From the NCBI RefSeq assembly GCF_900177655.1, contig NZ_FXWK01000001.1:1922001-1986000 (forward strand): a stretch of DNA of 64,000 bases, written 5' to 3'. The notes below the pieces were generated by a model. It was not told where the DNA came from, did no database searches, and saw nothing but the letters and a program-made list of their open reading frames with translations. A program made the translations under genes and the position numbers. The stretch comes from Devosia lucknowensis (lineage in GTDB: Bacteria > Pseudomonadota > Alphaproteobacteria > Rhizobiales > Devosiaceae). The stretch's first letter is position 1, and the number at the start of each line of letters is the position of its first letter. This document shows positions 17,336-26,540 of the stretch, in pieces.

Positions 17336-18937
17336 CTAGAGACTGGCCACCAGCAGCAGCACGCCGAAGCCGAGCACCGCCAGTGCGCCGATCAGCTCGG
17401 CCCACCACACGATATGCCCGGCCAGCGCACTGTCGGCGCCACCGATGCGCCCGGCAAGGCCCTTGGCCATGACCGCGAGCGTGGCGAGGCTCGCCACCGT
17501 GATCGCGGTCCCGAGGCTCATCAGCAGTACCGAGACGACGCCCGCTGCAAGGAGCCCCTGCGACAGCGCGAAGACCAGCACCACCAGCGCTCCCGAACAG
17601 GGTCGCAAGCCCACGGCCAGGACCACGCCCAACTGCTCCCGCCAGGAGCCACGGATATCCCCGGGCCCGATCGCGTGGTGCATATGATCGTGGTCATGGT
17701 GGTGGTCATGGTGATGATCGCCATCGTGGTGGTGATCGTGATCATGATCATGATGCGCGTGGTGACCGTGGCTGTGCCCCAGCCCGAACACCTTGCGCAC
17801 CACCAGCCACAGGCCCAGCAGGGCCACAAGGCCATAAGACACCACACCCACCCAATGCGCTGCTTCGCCCAGCGCCGTGCTGGTGAGATTGAGGATGCCC
17901 GCCAGCACCAGCACGAACCCGATGGCCACCAGCGCCTGCAGCAGCGCGCTGAGCCCGCTGAGCACGATGCCCCGTCGCAGCTGGCTTTCATTGGCCAGCA
18001 CATAGGACGAGATGACCACCTTGCCATGCCCCGGTCCGGCGGCATGGAACACGCCGTAGAGGAAGCTCAGCCCACCGAGCACCCAGAACGCAGTCCAGTC
18101 CGTGCGCAACGCATCGAGCGATGCCGTCAGGGCGGCGTAAAAATCGCGCTGCTGGTTCTGCAGCCAGCCGAAAAAGCCGGTGCGCGGCAGGTTGAGTCCC
18201 ACTTCCGGCGGGGGGCCGCCAAAGGGCATTGCCGGTCGCGCCGCCGCGACATCGGTTACCGCCTCCATGGCCGTCTGCGGCACGGCCGCGGCGCCGCACG
18301 ACACCACGGTCAGCCCCTGCGTTCCGCGCATCGCCGCCGCCAGATCCGGTGGCAGTTCAAGCACTTCCGGGCCCAGGGCATAGAGCCTTTCCTCGACATC
18401 GCGCGCCATCGGCACCGGCGGTTCGAGCCGCACCACGCACCCCTCCGGCGCATTCTCGAGCGTCACGTCGCTGACATCGTCGGTAGTGATGGCGACGTAG
18501 TATTCCGGATCATAGACGCCCAGCTCGAACCGTTCACCTGCGGCCTGCGGCGTCACGGCATCGATAGAAAAATCGAGGGTCACGCGATTGTCGTCGTAGA
18601 CCATGCGCTGGTCGCCGACCGCCTGGAACGCCATGCCATCGCCGGCATAGGTATAGAAACCGAAATCGGCGAGGCCGAGCATGTTCTCGTCGGCCAGTTC
18701 CTGCATTTCGTCCGAAGTCACTTCACCGTCGCCGTTGGCGTCGAGCCCCTGCACCATCCACACTGAAAAGGCCGTGTCGAACGTCCAGCTGTGGTGCAGT
18801 CGCGCCACCCGACCGGCATTGTCGAAACCAATTGTGGTCTTGGCATCGATCATGATGTGCGGATGGGCCTGTGCAGGCTGCGCCACACCCAGCACGACGA
18901 GCATCGCACCGATCGATGGCAGTAAAGTCAGCTTCAA
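17336..18937 (-). CDS. DUF1007-NicO fusion, nickel/cobalt (RcnA-like) exporter
   Basis: 533 residues. The N-terminal half is a DUF1007 periplasmic domain with signal peptide and 'QAHPHIMIDAK' right after cleavage. It contains an EF-hand-like 'DANGDGEVTSDEM' loop. The C-terminal half is a six-helix NicO/RcnA transporter with 'GPGHGKVVISSYVL' and 'GLRPCSGALVVLVFAL'. A cytoplasmic loop very rich in His and Asp (about 15 His within 35 residues) probably binds metal. Start: an in-frame TTG at 18937 opens the signal peptide; no ATG fits. It follows the LysR gene by 20 bp on the same strand. Confidence 0.88.
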   Translation of the reverse strand: MKLTLLPSIGAMLVVLGVAQPAQAHPHIMIDAKTTIGFDNAGRVARLHHSWTFDTAFSVWMVQGLDANGDGEVTSDEMQELADENMLGLADFGFYTYAGDGMAFQAVGDQRMVYDDNRVTLDFSIDAVTPQAAGERFELGVYDPEYYVAITTDDVSDVTLENAPEGCVVRLEPPVPMARDVEERLYALGPEVLELPPDLAAAMRGTQGLTVVSCGAAAVPQTAMEAVTDVAAARPAMPFGGPPPEVGLNLPRTGFFGWLQNQQRDFYAALTASLDALRTDWTAFWVLGGLSFLYGVFHAAGPGHGKVVISSYVLANESQLRRGIVLSGLSALLQALVAIGFVLVLAGILNLTSTALGEAAHWVGVVSYGLVALLGLWLVVRKVFGLGHSHGHHAHHDHDHDHHHDGDHHHDHHHDHDHMHHAIGPGDIRGSWREQLGVVLAVGLRPCSGALVVLVFALSQGLLAAGVVSVLLMSLGTAITVASLATLAVMAKGLAGRIGGADSALAGHIVWWAELIGALAVLGFGVLLLVASL

Positions 18938-18957
18938 GTGGGGCCCCGGAATAGTCG

Positions 18958-19857
18958 TTAGTGCACGGGGTGGATGGCGAACCATTCCACCAGATGATCG
19001 ATCAGCGCGCGCACCTTGCCGGCAAGATGCCGCCGGTGCGGGTAGACCGCCTGCAGCGTCTGGCCGGTTGGCAGATAGTCGGCCAGCACCGGCACCAACT
19101 CGCCCGATTGCACTGCGGGTTCAGCCAGGTACGACGGCAATACGACGAAACCGAGACCCATAATCGCCGCCTTGCGCGCAGCCAGGGGCGAATTGACGCG
19201 GACCGGCCCGCTCACCGGCACGGAAATGGTCTTGCCATCCTCGGTGAAGCGCCAGTTCGATTGTCCCTGCAGATTGACGTCCACGATACATGGCAGGTGT
19301 CGCAGGTCTTCCGGATGGGTTGGAGTGCCGACCCGCTTGATGAAATCCGGAGACGCCCCCATCACCACATGCATGTCGGCGATCTTGCGGGCAATCAGCG
19401 AAGAGTCCGCCAGCGTCGAGATGCGGAGCGCCACGTCTATGCCTTCGTCGACCAGGTCGACGTAGCGATCCTCGAGACGCAGGTCCAGCGTCACCTTGGG
19501 GAACTTCGACAGGTAGGCGAAAATCGCCGGCGCCAGCGTGCTTTCGCCGAAATTACGTGGCGCCGACACCCGCAGCAGGCCGCGCGGCTCCGCCGTCTGG
19601 TCGGCAATGGTCGCGTCGAGATCGTCGAGCTGCTGCAGGAGGCCCGAGGCCTCGCGGTAATAGGCTTCGCCTGCCTCGGTCAGGCTGAGCCGTCGTGTCG
19701 TCCGGTTCATCAGCCGCACGCCGAGATAATCCTCGAGATCGGTGACGTACTTGCTGAGCAGCGCCTTGGAACGCCCATACTGTCGGGCCGCAGCCGAAAA
19801 GCCGCCGGAATCGAAGACCTGCACGAAGGCGCGAATACGGGAGAGATCCTGCGTCAT
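18958..19857 (-). CDS. LysR-family transcriptional regulator
   Basis: 299 residues from MTQDLSRIRAFVQVFDSGGF. The N-terminal helix-turn-helix reads 'FSAAARQYGRSKALLSKYVTDLE' and 'LGVRLMNRTTRRLSLTEAG'. The C-terminal effector domain has 'GLLRVSAPRNFGES' and 'GLGFVVLPSYLAEPAVQSGEL'. This is the subgroup often annotated as PecT/CrgA-like. It is 20 bp upstream of the NicO-type exporter on the same strand, so the two are probably co-transcribed. Control of metal export by this protein is possible but only inferred from position. Confidence 0.92.
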   Translation of the reverse strand: MTQDLSRIRAFVQVFDSGGFSAAARQYGRSKALLSKYVTDLEDYLGVRLMNRTTRRLSLTEAGEAYYREASGLLQQLDDLDATIADQTAEPRGLLRVSAPRNFGESTLAPAIFAYLSKFPKVTLDLRLEDRYVDLVDEGIDVALRISTLADSSLIARKIADMHVVMGASPDFIKRVGTPTHPEDLRHLPCIVDVNLQGQSNWRFTEDGKTISVPVSGPVRVNSPLAARKAAIMGLGFVVLPSYLAEPAVQSGELVPVLADYLPTGQTLQAVYPHRRHLAGKVRALIDHLVEWFAIHPVH

Positions 19858-20002
19858 GGAGGTCCGTTCGGTCAGAGACGAGCAATCGACGCATAACTCA
19901 TCTGCATCCGGTGAACAATAACGGCCCTTGGTCGTTTGCCGATTAACGATAGGATGCAAGGCCAATCGACGGCGCCAAGGAGTTCGGACTATTTTCCCGC
20001 CT

Positions 20003-20425
20003 ATGTCCAGACCCTCATCTCGTTCCGCGCTCTATCGGCTCATCGAAGCCGGCCAACTTGCGCACAAGGCACTGCTGGTGCCGGTTCTCGAGAAGGGTCT
20101 CGAACCCGGAGACGATGCGATCCTCTTCGTTCTCGGCCGCGCTGGCACCACCGAAAGGGACCTTGCCGACGAACTCGGAATGACTCCGGATTTGCTGTCC
20201 GGGCGCCTGGAACGGCTTGCCAGTCGCGATTTCATCACCCGGCAGGCCGTTGGCCCCGAACTCGAGCCAGGCATTGCCCTCACGGAGCGCGGCGTGCGCA
20301 TCCGGAACAGTCTTGCCGATCACTGGTCGCAGCTCGAGGAAGCCCTGCTGGGCGAGCTCAAGTCCAAGCAACGCAAGAAATTCGCCGAAGCGCTTGGGCG
20401 ATTTGTCGATCTTCTGCGTTTCTAG
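20003..20425 (+). CDS. MarR-like winged-helix regulator
   Basis: 140 residues. 'TTERDLADELGMTPDLLSGRLERLASRDFITR' is the helix-turn-helix and start of the wing, followed by 'GIALTERGVRIRNSLADHW', the usual MarR ending of the wing. The flanking helices that form the dimer are present but the protein is short. The start at 20003 gives a normal N-terminal helix. It is divergent from the LysR gene; its ligand is unknown. Confidence 0.75.
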   Translation: MSRPSSRSALYRLIEAGQLAHKALLVPVLEKGLEPGDDAILFVLGRAGTTERDLADELGMTPDLLSGRLERLASRDFITRQAVGPELEPGIALTERGVRIRNSLADHWSQLEEALLGELKSKQRKKFAEALGRFVDLLRF

Positions 20426-20530
20426 CGCAGATGCCGCCTGCCTAAACGAACCGTTCAGCTTGGGTTCATCCGCAATAGGCTTTTCTGTGGGCAAGGCGTC
20501 AATGCCACTTACAGGGAAAGGATACTTGCC

Positions 20531-20995
20531 ATGGCCCTCAAGAACAAACTGATTGCAGCCGGTCTTGCCGCTGCCGCCATCATGGTCACCACTGCCGCGG
20601 CCTCGGCCGCTCCGGCAGTCGCGACCAGCAACGTCAACGTTCGCTCCGGTCCCGGCACCGGCTTCGCCGTCGTCGACGCCCTGCGCCGCGGCGAGCGGGT
20701 CGATGTCCAGTACTGTCGCGGCAGCTGGTGCTACGTCCAGAAGGCAGGCCCGGATGGCTGGGTCTCCTCGAGCTATCTGAGCAGCGGCCGTCCGAGCTGG
20801 AATGACGACTGGGGCTGGGATGATGGCGGCTGGAACAATCCGCGTCCGCCGCGCCCGCCGCACTGGAATCCGCGTCCCCCGCGTCCGCCTCACTGGAACC
20901 CGCGCCCGCCGCGCCCGCAGCCGGTCTACCCGAGCAATCCGAGCGCCAGCATGTGCTTCAACGGCCCCAACGGCTACTTCTGCATGGGCACCTGA
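20531..20995 (+). CDS. Secreted SH3_3 protein with Pro/Arg/Trp repeats
   Basis: 154 residues. After the signal peptide (ending 'ASAA') comes an SH3_3 domain (about 32-85) with 'NVNVRSGPGTGFAVV', 'QYCRGSWCYV' and 'GWVSSSYLSS'. A Trp/Asp-rich linker leads into three tandem copies of about ten residues, P-R-P-P-[HQ]-W-N-P-R-P-like, then 'CFNGPNGYFCMGT' with a cysteine pair. A periplasmic or wall-associated role is inferred. GGAAAGG precedes the ATG. Confidence 0.78.
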   Translation: MALKNKLIAAGLAAAAIMVTTAAASAAPAVATSNVNVRSGPGTGFAVVDALRRGERVDVQYCRGSWCYVQKAGPDGWVSSSYLSSGRPSWNDDWGWDDGGWNNPRPPRPPHWNPRPPRPPHWNPRPPRPQPVYPSNPSASMCFNGPNGYFCMGT

Positions 20996-21015
20996 TACGC
21001 CCGGAGTGATCTACA

Positions 21016-21039
21016 GCGCCGCCCCCACCAGGGCGGCGC
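21016..21039 (+). terminator. Hairpin terminator after the SH3_3 gene
   Basis: GCGCCGCCC and GGGCGGCGC form a perfect 9-bp stem with a six-base loop, 20 bp after the stop, followed by AATCGTTTT. It lies between convergent genes. Confidence 0.7.
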
Positions 21040-21077
21040 AATCGTTTTGGGCGTCTGGCGATGTCGGCGTCAGGGCC

Positions 21078-21518
21078 CTATTCCACCATGAGCCGGTCGA
21101 TATCCACGCCGCGCTTCTCGAGTGGCGCCCGCATGCGGCGGCCCAGATATTCGTTGATCCCATAGGTCACGATGGCGCCGATCGCGGCGACGATGCCGAA
21201 GCTCAGCCATCCCTCCTGGCTGCCGGCAACGGCGGCGCCCAACACGCTGGCCACGCCGCAGCCGAGCACGATCCAGCCCTTGCGCTGTTCGGCGATTTTG
21301 AGATTGCGGGCACCCGAATGTAGCAGGTCGCGCAGCTCCAAGTCGGTCATGGCGGCGAGATCAGGGTTGCGGCGTTCCCTGCGGATGGTCTCGATATAGG
21401 CATCGACACGCCGCATGGTCATCGCCTCGCGCTGGCTGCTCTGCCGCTTGTGCGTCATCATCGTCCAGCCGCCGCCTACGAGCAGCAGAACCAGCGCGAT
21501 CTCGATCAGCCAGATCAT
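21078..21518 (-). CDS. Membrane protein of unknown function
   Basis: 146 residues: an N-terminal helix (2-20), a charged helical cytosolic-type segment (about 22-78) rich in Arg/Glu, and two further hydrophobic helices (about 82-100 and 104-124), the second pair joined by a short turn. 'MTDLELRDLLHSGARNLKIAEQRKG' is the only distinctive part. No family is recognised. It is followed 57 bp upstream, on the same strand, by a DMT transporter gene, so the two may be co-expressed. Confidence 0.6.
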   Translation of the reverse strand: MIWLIEIALVLLLVGGGWTMMTHKRQSSQREAMTMRRVDAYIETIRRERRNPDLAAMTDLELRDLLHSGARNLKIAEQRKGWIVLGCGVASVLGAAVAGSQEGWLSFGIVAAIGAIVTYGINEYLGRRMRAPLEKRGVDIDRLMVE

Positions 21519-21575
21519 CCTGTCCCTCCATTGTCAGCACACACATGCCCTTTGAGGTCGGTGACTTCAAGACCG

Positions 21576-22499
21576 CTATTCGACGGCTGGCCGGGCCTCG
21601 TCCGCAACCTTGGTGACATGCCGAGCACGCTCGCGCGCCATCACGACGAGGCCTGCGGCCACGATCACCGCGGCGCCAAGCAGCGAGATCGGATCGATCC
21701 ATTGCCCAAAGACAACGATCGACAGAACGATGGCCCAGGGCAGCGAGAAGTAATTAAAGGGCTGTAGAACGCTCGCCGGTGCCTTGGTCAAAGCCACGGT
21801 CATCAACCCGTGACCCGCACAGGTGGTCACCATCACCACCGCGGTCAGGGCAAAATCGGGCCAGCTCATCGGCTGCCAGAAGAAGATGCCGACGCCACCT
21901 GACAGCACGAGGCCTACCAGCGCGGCGTAGGTCATGCTCGTGGCAGGACTGTCTATGGCGCCGACCTTGCGGGTGATGACGATATAGAGCGCATAAAGCG
22001 TGGCCGAGGCGAGTGCGAACCCGACGCCCCAGGTGATCGGTACGCCACCGGGCCGCATGATGATGAGCGCGCCGACAAATCCTGCACCGACCGCCGCAAA
22101 GCGAAACAGACCGACCTTCTCGCCCAGGATGGGGATAGCGAAGACCGTCACCAGCAGCGGATAGACGATGACGATGGCCTGCAGCTCCCCCAGTGGTACC
22201 GACTGCAGGGCCAGGGCGAAAAACCAGATATCGGCCATCAGCAGGACGCCGCGCAAGATTTGCCACTTTGGCGCGCGCGACCGCAAGGCCTGGCGCAGCG
22301 GCGCCTGTCGCGCCACCAGGAACAGGGCGAAGGCTGCAAAGGCCCAGTACCGCATCATGGTGATCTGGAACGGCGAATAGTCCTGCATCACCAATTTTGC
22401 CACGGCATCCTGAATGCCGAACACGCCTATGGTGATAAGCGTCAGGACGATCCCGCGTCCGACCTGGTCGGCACGGTCAGGCTGCAACGGAGAAGACAT
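21576..22499 (-). CDS. DMT-superfamily (EamA) transporter
   Basis: 307 residues with about ten hydrophobic helices in two homologous halves of EamA type. The first half opens with 'GVFGIQDAVAKLVMQDYSPFQITMMRYW' (DAxxK and RxxxA features typical of the family), and the second has 'LYALYIVITRKVGAID' and 'LQPFNYFSLPWAIVLSIVVFGQ'. The substrate is unknown; related proteins move amino acids, nucleobases or other metabolites. ATG 22499 is preferred to a TTG one codon earlier. Confidence 0.9.
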   Translation of the reverse strand: MSSPLQPDRADQVGRGIVLTLITIGVFGIQDAVAKLVMQDYSPFQITMMRYWAFAAFALFLVARQAPLRQALRSRAPKWQILRGVLLMADIWFFALALQSVPLGELQAIVIVYPLLVTVFAIPILGEKVGLFRFAAVGAGFVGALIIMRPGGVPITWGVGFALASATLYALYIVITRKVGAIDSPATSMTYAALVGLVLSGGVGIFFWQPMSWPDFALTAVVMVTTCAGHGLMTVALTKAPASVLQPFNYFSLPWAIVLSIVVFGQWIDPISLLGAAVIVAAGLVVMARERARHVTKVADEARPAVE

Positions 22500-22716
22500 C
22501 AACGAACTCGAATCGAAATACCTGGCGGCGACGATGTTTAAAGGCTTCTGGAGCCTAGTTTACGCGCAGACATTCCGCCATTGCAGACTTCGAACAGCGC
22601 CTTGGGGGCGATGTTGCATTGCCATCGGTCCTGCTGCCACGGAATGACCAAGCAGAGCACCATAAGCCGCGCCAATCCCCGGGGAGCCGGATTGAAGCCG
22701 CCCCCTGTTCCGGCCT

Positions 22717-23517
22717 ATGGTCTGCGCAATGTCCAGTTCGAAACCGTCTTCGCCGAATCATCCTTCCTCAGTGGCCCTGGTCACTGGCGCCGGCGATCGC
22801 ATCGGGGCCGCCATCGCCTTTGCGCTGGCCCGTTCGGGGCACGGCGTCATCATCCACTACCGGTCGGATCCTGAAAACGCCAAGGCGCTGCGCAAGCGCA
22901 TCCGTGACGAGGGCGGCTCCGCCGAGATCCTGCGCGCCGACCTGGGTAAGCGCGCGCAGCGCCAGGCATTGATCGAACGCGCCGCCAGCCTGCTCGGCCC
23001 CCTGACCGTCCTGGTCAACAATGCGTCAACCTTCGAGCCCGACAGCGCCCGCGATGTTGACGAAGCCATGTGGGATGCCCATTTCGCTGTACATGCCGAG
23101 GCCCCAGTCTTTCTCGCCCGCGATTTCGCCGCGCAGCTTCCCGCCGGCGTCGAGGGCAATATCGTCAACATCGTCGACGAGCGTGTCCTCAATCCCAGCC
23201 CTGCCTATTTCAGCTACTATCTCTCCAAGGCTGTTCTCTGGACCGCTACCCAGACCTTGGCGCAGTCGCTCGCACCGGCCATTCGCGTCAATGCGATCGG
23301 CCCCGGCCCGGTCCTGCCGCATGCCCGACAGAGCCAGGCCGAGTTCGACAAATCCGTCGAGAGCTTGCCGCTGCAACGCCACGCCGGCCCGGAAGCCATC
23401 GCCCAGGGCGTTCTCAACATTCTGTCCATGCCGTCCTTCACCGGCCAGATGCTGGCGCTCGATGGCGGCCAGCATCTGGCCTGGTCTGCCCGACGCGCGC
23501 CCACCCCTCGATCATGA
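22717..23517 (+). CDS. Short-chain dehydrogenase/reductase, FolM/pteridine reductase-like
   Basis: 266 residues, or 262 if ATG 22729 is used. The NADPH site is '[22 protein letters not shown]' (an Arg or Lys-type TGxxxxIG), with 'LVNNAS' and a catalytic 'YFSYYLSKA' (Tyr and Lys). The usual catalytic Ser is replaced in '[10 protein letters not shown]', an Asp as in FolM and pteridine reductases. It probably reduces a dihydropterin. Its TGA overlaps the ATG of uvrC (ATGA at 23514-23517), so both may be made from one transcript. Confidence 0.85.
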   Translation: MVCAMSSSKPSSPNHPSSVALVTGAGDRIGAAIAFALARSGHGVIIHYRSDPENAKALRKRIRDEGGSAEILRADLGKRAQRQALIERAASLLGPLTVLVNNASTFEPDSARDVDEAMWDAHFAVHAEAPVFLARDFAAQLPAGVEGNIVNIVDERVLNPSPAYFSYYLSKAVLWTATQTLAQSLAPAIRVNAIGPGPVLPHARQSQAEFDKSVESLPLQRHAGPEAIAQGVLNILSMPSFTGQMLALDGGQHLAWSARRAPTPRS

Positions 23518-25397
23518 CTGACACGCCCACGACGCCCCAACCTTCCGGCCCGGAGGTGATCCGCGCCTTTGTCCGCACGCTGCCGGCAGCGCCCGGTGTC
23601 TATCGCATGCTCGATGCCGATGGGGGCGTCATCTATGTGGGCAAGGCACGCTCGCTGAAATCGCGCGTCACCAACTATACGCGTCCCGAAGGTCTGCCCG
23701 TCCGCATTCAGCGCATGATCGCGGCAACGGTCAGTATGGAATTCGTGCGCACCGAAACAGAGTCCGAGGCTCTGCTTCTCGAAGCCAATCTCATCAAGCG
23801 CCTGAAGCCCCGCTTCAACGTGCTGCTGCGCGACGACAAGAGCTTCCCCTACATCCTGATTTCCACCGACCACGAAGCACCCGAGCTCACCAAGCATCGC
23901 GGCTCGCGTCGCCGCAAGGGCCACTATTTCGGTCCCTTTGCCTCCGCCGTCGCAGTCAGCCGCACCATTGCCAGCCTGCAGAAGGCCTTCCTCCTGCGCA
24001 ATTGCTCGGACAGTTTCTATGCCGCGCGGACCCGGCCGTGCCTTCAATATCAGATCAAGCGCTGCGCAGGCCCATGCACCCGCGAGATCAGCCTCGAGGG
24101 CTATGCCGAACTCGTCGAAGACGCCCGGCAATTCCTCTCCGGCAAGTCCGACGCAGTGCGCAATCACCTTCAGGCCGACATGAACAAGGCCGCCGAGGAC
24201 CTGGATTTCGAACGCGCCGCCCTTATCCGCGACCGTCTCTCCGCCTTGGCGCTCGTGCAGTCGCAGGGCGACGCCACGGCCCGCTCGGTCGAAGAGGCCG
24301 ACGTCTTCGCCATCCATCACGAGGGCGGTCAGTTCTGCGTCCAGGTGTTCTTCTTCCGCGCCTTCCAGAACTGGGGCAATCATGCCTTCCGCCCTAAGGC
24401 CGACGACAGCCTCACCGATGCCGAAGTGCTGGAGGCATTCATCGTGCAGTTCTACGAGGACCGCACCCCGCCGCGTCTCGTGCTCCTCAGCCACGAGATG
24501 ACCGAGCCGGCGCTGATCGAGGAGGCTCTTTCCACCCGCGCCGGTCGCAAGGTCCGCCTCGAAATCCCCCAGCGCGGCGAAAAGCGCGATCTCGTCAATC
24601 ACGCGCTCAACAATGCCCGCGAGGCGCTCGGCCGCCAGCTCGCCGAGGGCGCATCCAACCGCACCCTGCTCGAAGGCGTTGCCAACTGCTTTGGCCTCGA
24701 TGACATCCCGCGCCGCATCGAGGTCTACGACAACTCCCACATTTCGGGGACCAACATGGTCGGCGCCATGGTGGTCGCGGGCGAGGAGGGCTTCTCCAAG
24801 AAGCACTACCGCACCTTCAACATCAAATCCGACATCTCCGCCGGTGACGACTTCGGCATGATGCGCGAAGTGCTCACCCGCCGCTTCGCCCGCCTCGCCG
24901 CCGAAAGCGAGACCGATGCCGAGGATGACCAGACCGGCATGCCCGACTGGCCCGACGTCGTCTTCATCGATGGCGGCGCAGGCCAGCTCAATGCGGTGCG
25001 CGAGGTCATCGCCGGGCTGAACCTCCAGAAGGAAGTGACCTTCATCGGCATCGCCAAGGGCGAGGAACGCGATGCGGGCCGGGAGAAATTCTTCATGGAG
25101 GGCAAGGACGCCTTCATGCTGCCCCACCGCGATCCGGTGCTCTACTATGTGCAGCGCCTGCGCGACGAGGCGCACCGCTTTGCCATCGGCACCCACCGCG
25201 CCAAGCGCAAGAAGGACGTGGTGAAGAACCCGCTCGACGAGATCGAGGGCATCGGGCCCACCCGCAAGCGCGCCCTTCTCAACCACTTCGGTTCCGCCAA
25301 GGCCGTAGCCCGCGCCTCGCTGTCCGATCTCGAATCCGTGCCCACCATTTCCAAAGCGATGGCCCAGCTGGTCTACGACCATTTCAACCGGACGTAG
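23514..25397 (+). CDS. uvrC: UvrABC excision nuclease subunit UvrC
   Basis: 627 residues. The N-terminal GIY-YIG domain reads '[18 protein letters not shown]' with 'KSRVTNY', and cuts 3' to the lesion. A Cys-rich stretch ([15 protein letters not shown]), a UVR motif that meets UvrB, an RNase H-like domain ([12 protein letters not shown], with GGAGQLNAV) for the 5' cut, and C-terminal tandem helix-hairpin-helix motifs ([14 protein letters not shown]) follow in order. The ATG is inside the stop of the SDR gene. Length is normal. Confidence 0.97.
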   Translation: MTDTPTTPQPSGPEVIRAFVRTLPAAPGVYRMLDADGGVIYVGKARSLKSRVTNYTRPEGLPVRIQRMIAATVSMEFVRTETESEALLLEANLIKRLKPRFNVLLRDDKSFPYILISTDHEAPELTKHRGSRRRKGHYFGPFASAVAVSRTIASLQKAFLLRNCSDSFYAARTRPCLQYQIKRCAGPCTREISLEGYAELVEDARQFLSGKSDAVRNHLQADMNKAAEDLDFERAALIRDRLSALALVQSQGDATARSVEEADVFAIHHEGGQFCVQVFFFRAFQNWGNHAFRPKADDSLTDAEVLEAFIVQFYEDRTPPRLVLLSHEMTEPALIEEALSTRAGRKVRLEIPQRGEKRDLVNHALNNAREALGRQLAEGASNRTLLEGVANCFGLDDIPRRIEVYDNSHISGTNMVGAMVVAGEEGFSKKHYRTFNIKSDISAGDDFGMMREVLTRRFARLAAESETDAEDDQTGMPDWPDVVFIDGGAGQLNAVREVIAGLNLQKEVTFIGIAKGEERDAGREKFFMEGKDAFMLPHRDPVLYYVQRLRDEAHRFAIGTHRAKRKKDVVKNPLDEIEGIGPTRKRALLNHFGSAKAVARASLSDLESVPTISKAMAQLVYDHFNRT

Positions 25398-25541
25398 CAT
25401 CTTCCATTTCTGGTGGAGATGAACGACGCCACATACGATGCTGCCGGAAGAGGGGAATGTCTGGGCGCACGCGAATTCAGCGCCCGCTGTCGAAATTCCC
25501 AGTCGCCGCTCGTCGCCCTTGCACCAACACCGGAGCATCCC

Positions 25542-25895
25542 ATGAAATTCCTCACCATGGTCAAGACCCTCAATCCCGAAACCGCTGGTTTCCCCTCGCC
25601 TGCCCTGATGCAGGCCATCGTTCAGCTCGGCATGGAAGCTGGCGCCAAGATGACCGAGACCGGCGGCATGGCGCTGGCCGGCACCGTCACCACCCGCAAG
25701 GGCCAGATGGTCGTCGACGGTCCCTTCGCCGAGTCCAAGGAACTGGTCGGCGGTTACGCCATCTACGAGCTCGAAACCGAAGCCGAGATCGTCGACTGGA
25801 CCGAGCGTTTTGTGGCGCTCCACCGGGAGCACTGGCCTGAATGGGATGGCGAAGTGACCATCCTGCATCTGCAGACCTTCAATATGGCCGGCTGA
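25542..25895 (+). CDS. YCII/DGPF-domain protein
   Basis: 117 residues. 'MKFLTMVKTL' opens a ferredoxin-like fold and 'VVDGPFAESKELVGGYAIYE' carries the DGPF motif of YCII-related proteins. Residues 80-117 add a further strand and helix. Relatives are linked with ECF sigma factors or detoxification, but no such gene is adjacent. Enzyme activity is unproven. Confidence 0.8.
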   Translation: MKFLTMVKTLNPETAGFPSPALMQAIVQLGMEAGAKMTETGGMALAGTVTTRKGQMVVDGPFAESKELVGGYAIYELETEAEIVDWTERFVALHREHWPEWDGEVTILHLQTFNMAG

Positions 25896-25955
25896 CCCAG
25901 CTCGCCCCATTCATGCCGAAGTCCCGCGCATTCTGGCGCCATCGACAATTGTTCA

Positions 25956-26498
25956 ATGGATACCGGAATGCGTTTTGCCCTGCCCCTCGCTCTCCTTCTG
26001 GCCATGCCTGTGGCCGCCCACGCCCAGACTGCCGAAACCCAGGATGCCGACGAAGTCGTCATCGAAGGCGTCAGCCTGTCGCGCGACATTCCCTGCGAGG
26101 GACAGAACATCGGCATCTATGGCGCCGATAACCGCATCCACCTGACCGGCAATTGCGGCAAGGTCATTGTGCACGGCGATGGCCACGAAGTCTCCATCGA
26201 GAAGGCCGTCGAACTGGCCGTCTCCGGCGCCGGCCACGTCGTCAATGCCGGTCACCTTGCCAAGCTTGTCGTCGACACCGCCGGCAATACCGTCAACGCG
26301 ACCATGGCATCCGACGGAGCCGATGCGCAGGTGGAGATCGCGGGCGCCGAACAGGTTCTCAACCTCGATCTGGCCTCGGCCACCGACATCTCGATCAACG
26401 GCACCGAGCAGGTGCTCAACTGGTCGCTTGCCGACGGCGCCCCCGAACCGCGCATCGACATGGGCGGCATCGACAACGCCGCCAATCGCATCGACTGA
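25956..26498 (+). CDS. Secreted DUF3060-domain protein
   Basis: 180 residues (an ATG four codons later is equally possible). The signal peptide ends at 'AHAQ'. The body is a beta-helix-like run of short strands such as 'NIGIYGADNRIHLTGNCGKVIVHGDGHEV' read in two parts, 'VSGAGHVVNAG' and 'GNTVNATM', which is the DUF3060 pattern of G-x-x-N-x-V turns. The C-terminus ends in two shorter 'VLNWSLADG'-like turns. The function is unknown; envelope location is inferred. Confidence 0.72.
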   Translation: MDTGMRFALPLALLLAMPVAAHAQTAETQDADEVVIEGVSLSRDIPCEGQNIGIYGADNRIHLTGNCGKVIVHGDGHEVSIEKAVELAVSGAGHVVNAGHLAKLVVDTAGNTVNATMASDGADAQVEIAGAEQVLNLDLASATDISINGTEQVLNWSLADGAPEPRIDMGGIDNAANRID

Positions 26499-26540
26499 TG
26501 GAGAGAATCGGCTAGCTTCCCTCCCTGAGGGGAGCCAGCC

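Noticed and set aside
17414..18766. A 450-codon plus-strand frame opposite the NicO gene, with a run of Val, Ile and Met
   Set aside because: The odd run is the reverse reading of the His-rich loop codons of the transporter.
23217..25910. An 897-codon open frame opposite uvrC
   Set aside because: Antisense of uvrC and its neighbours; low-complexity composition and no start signal.
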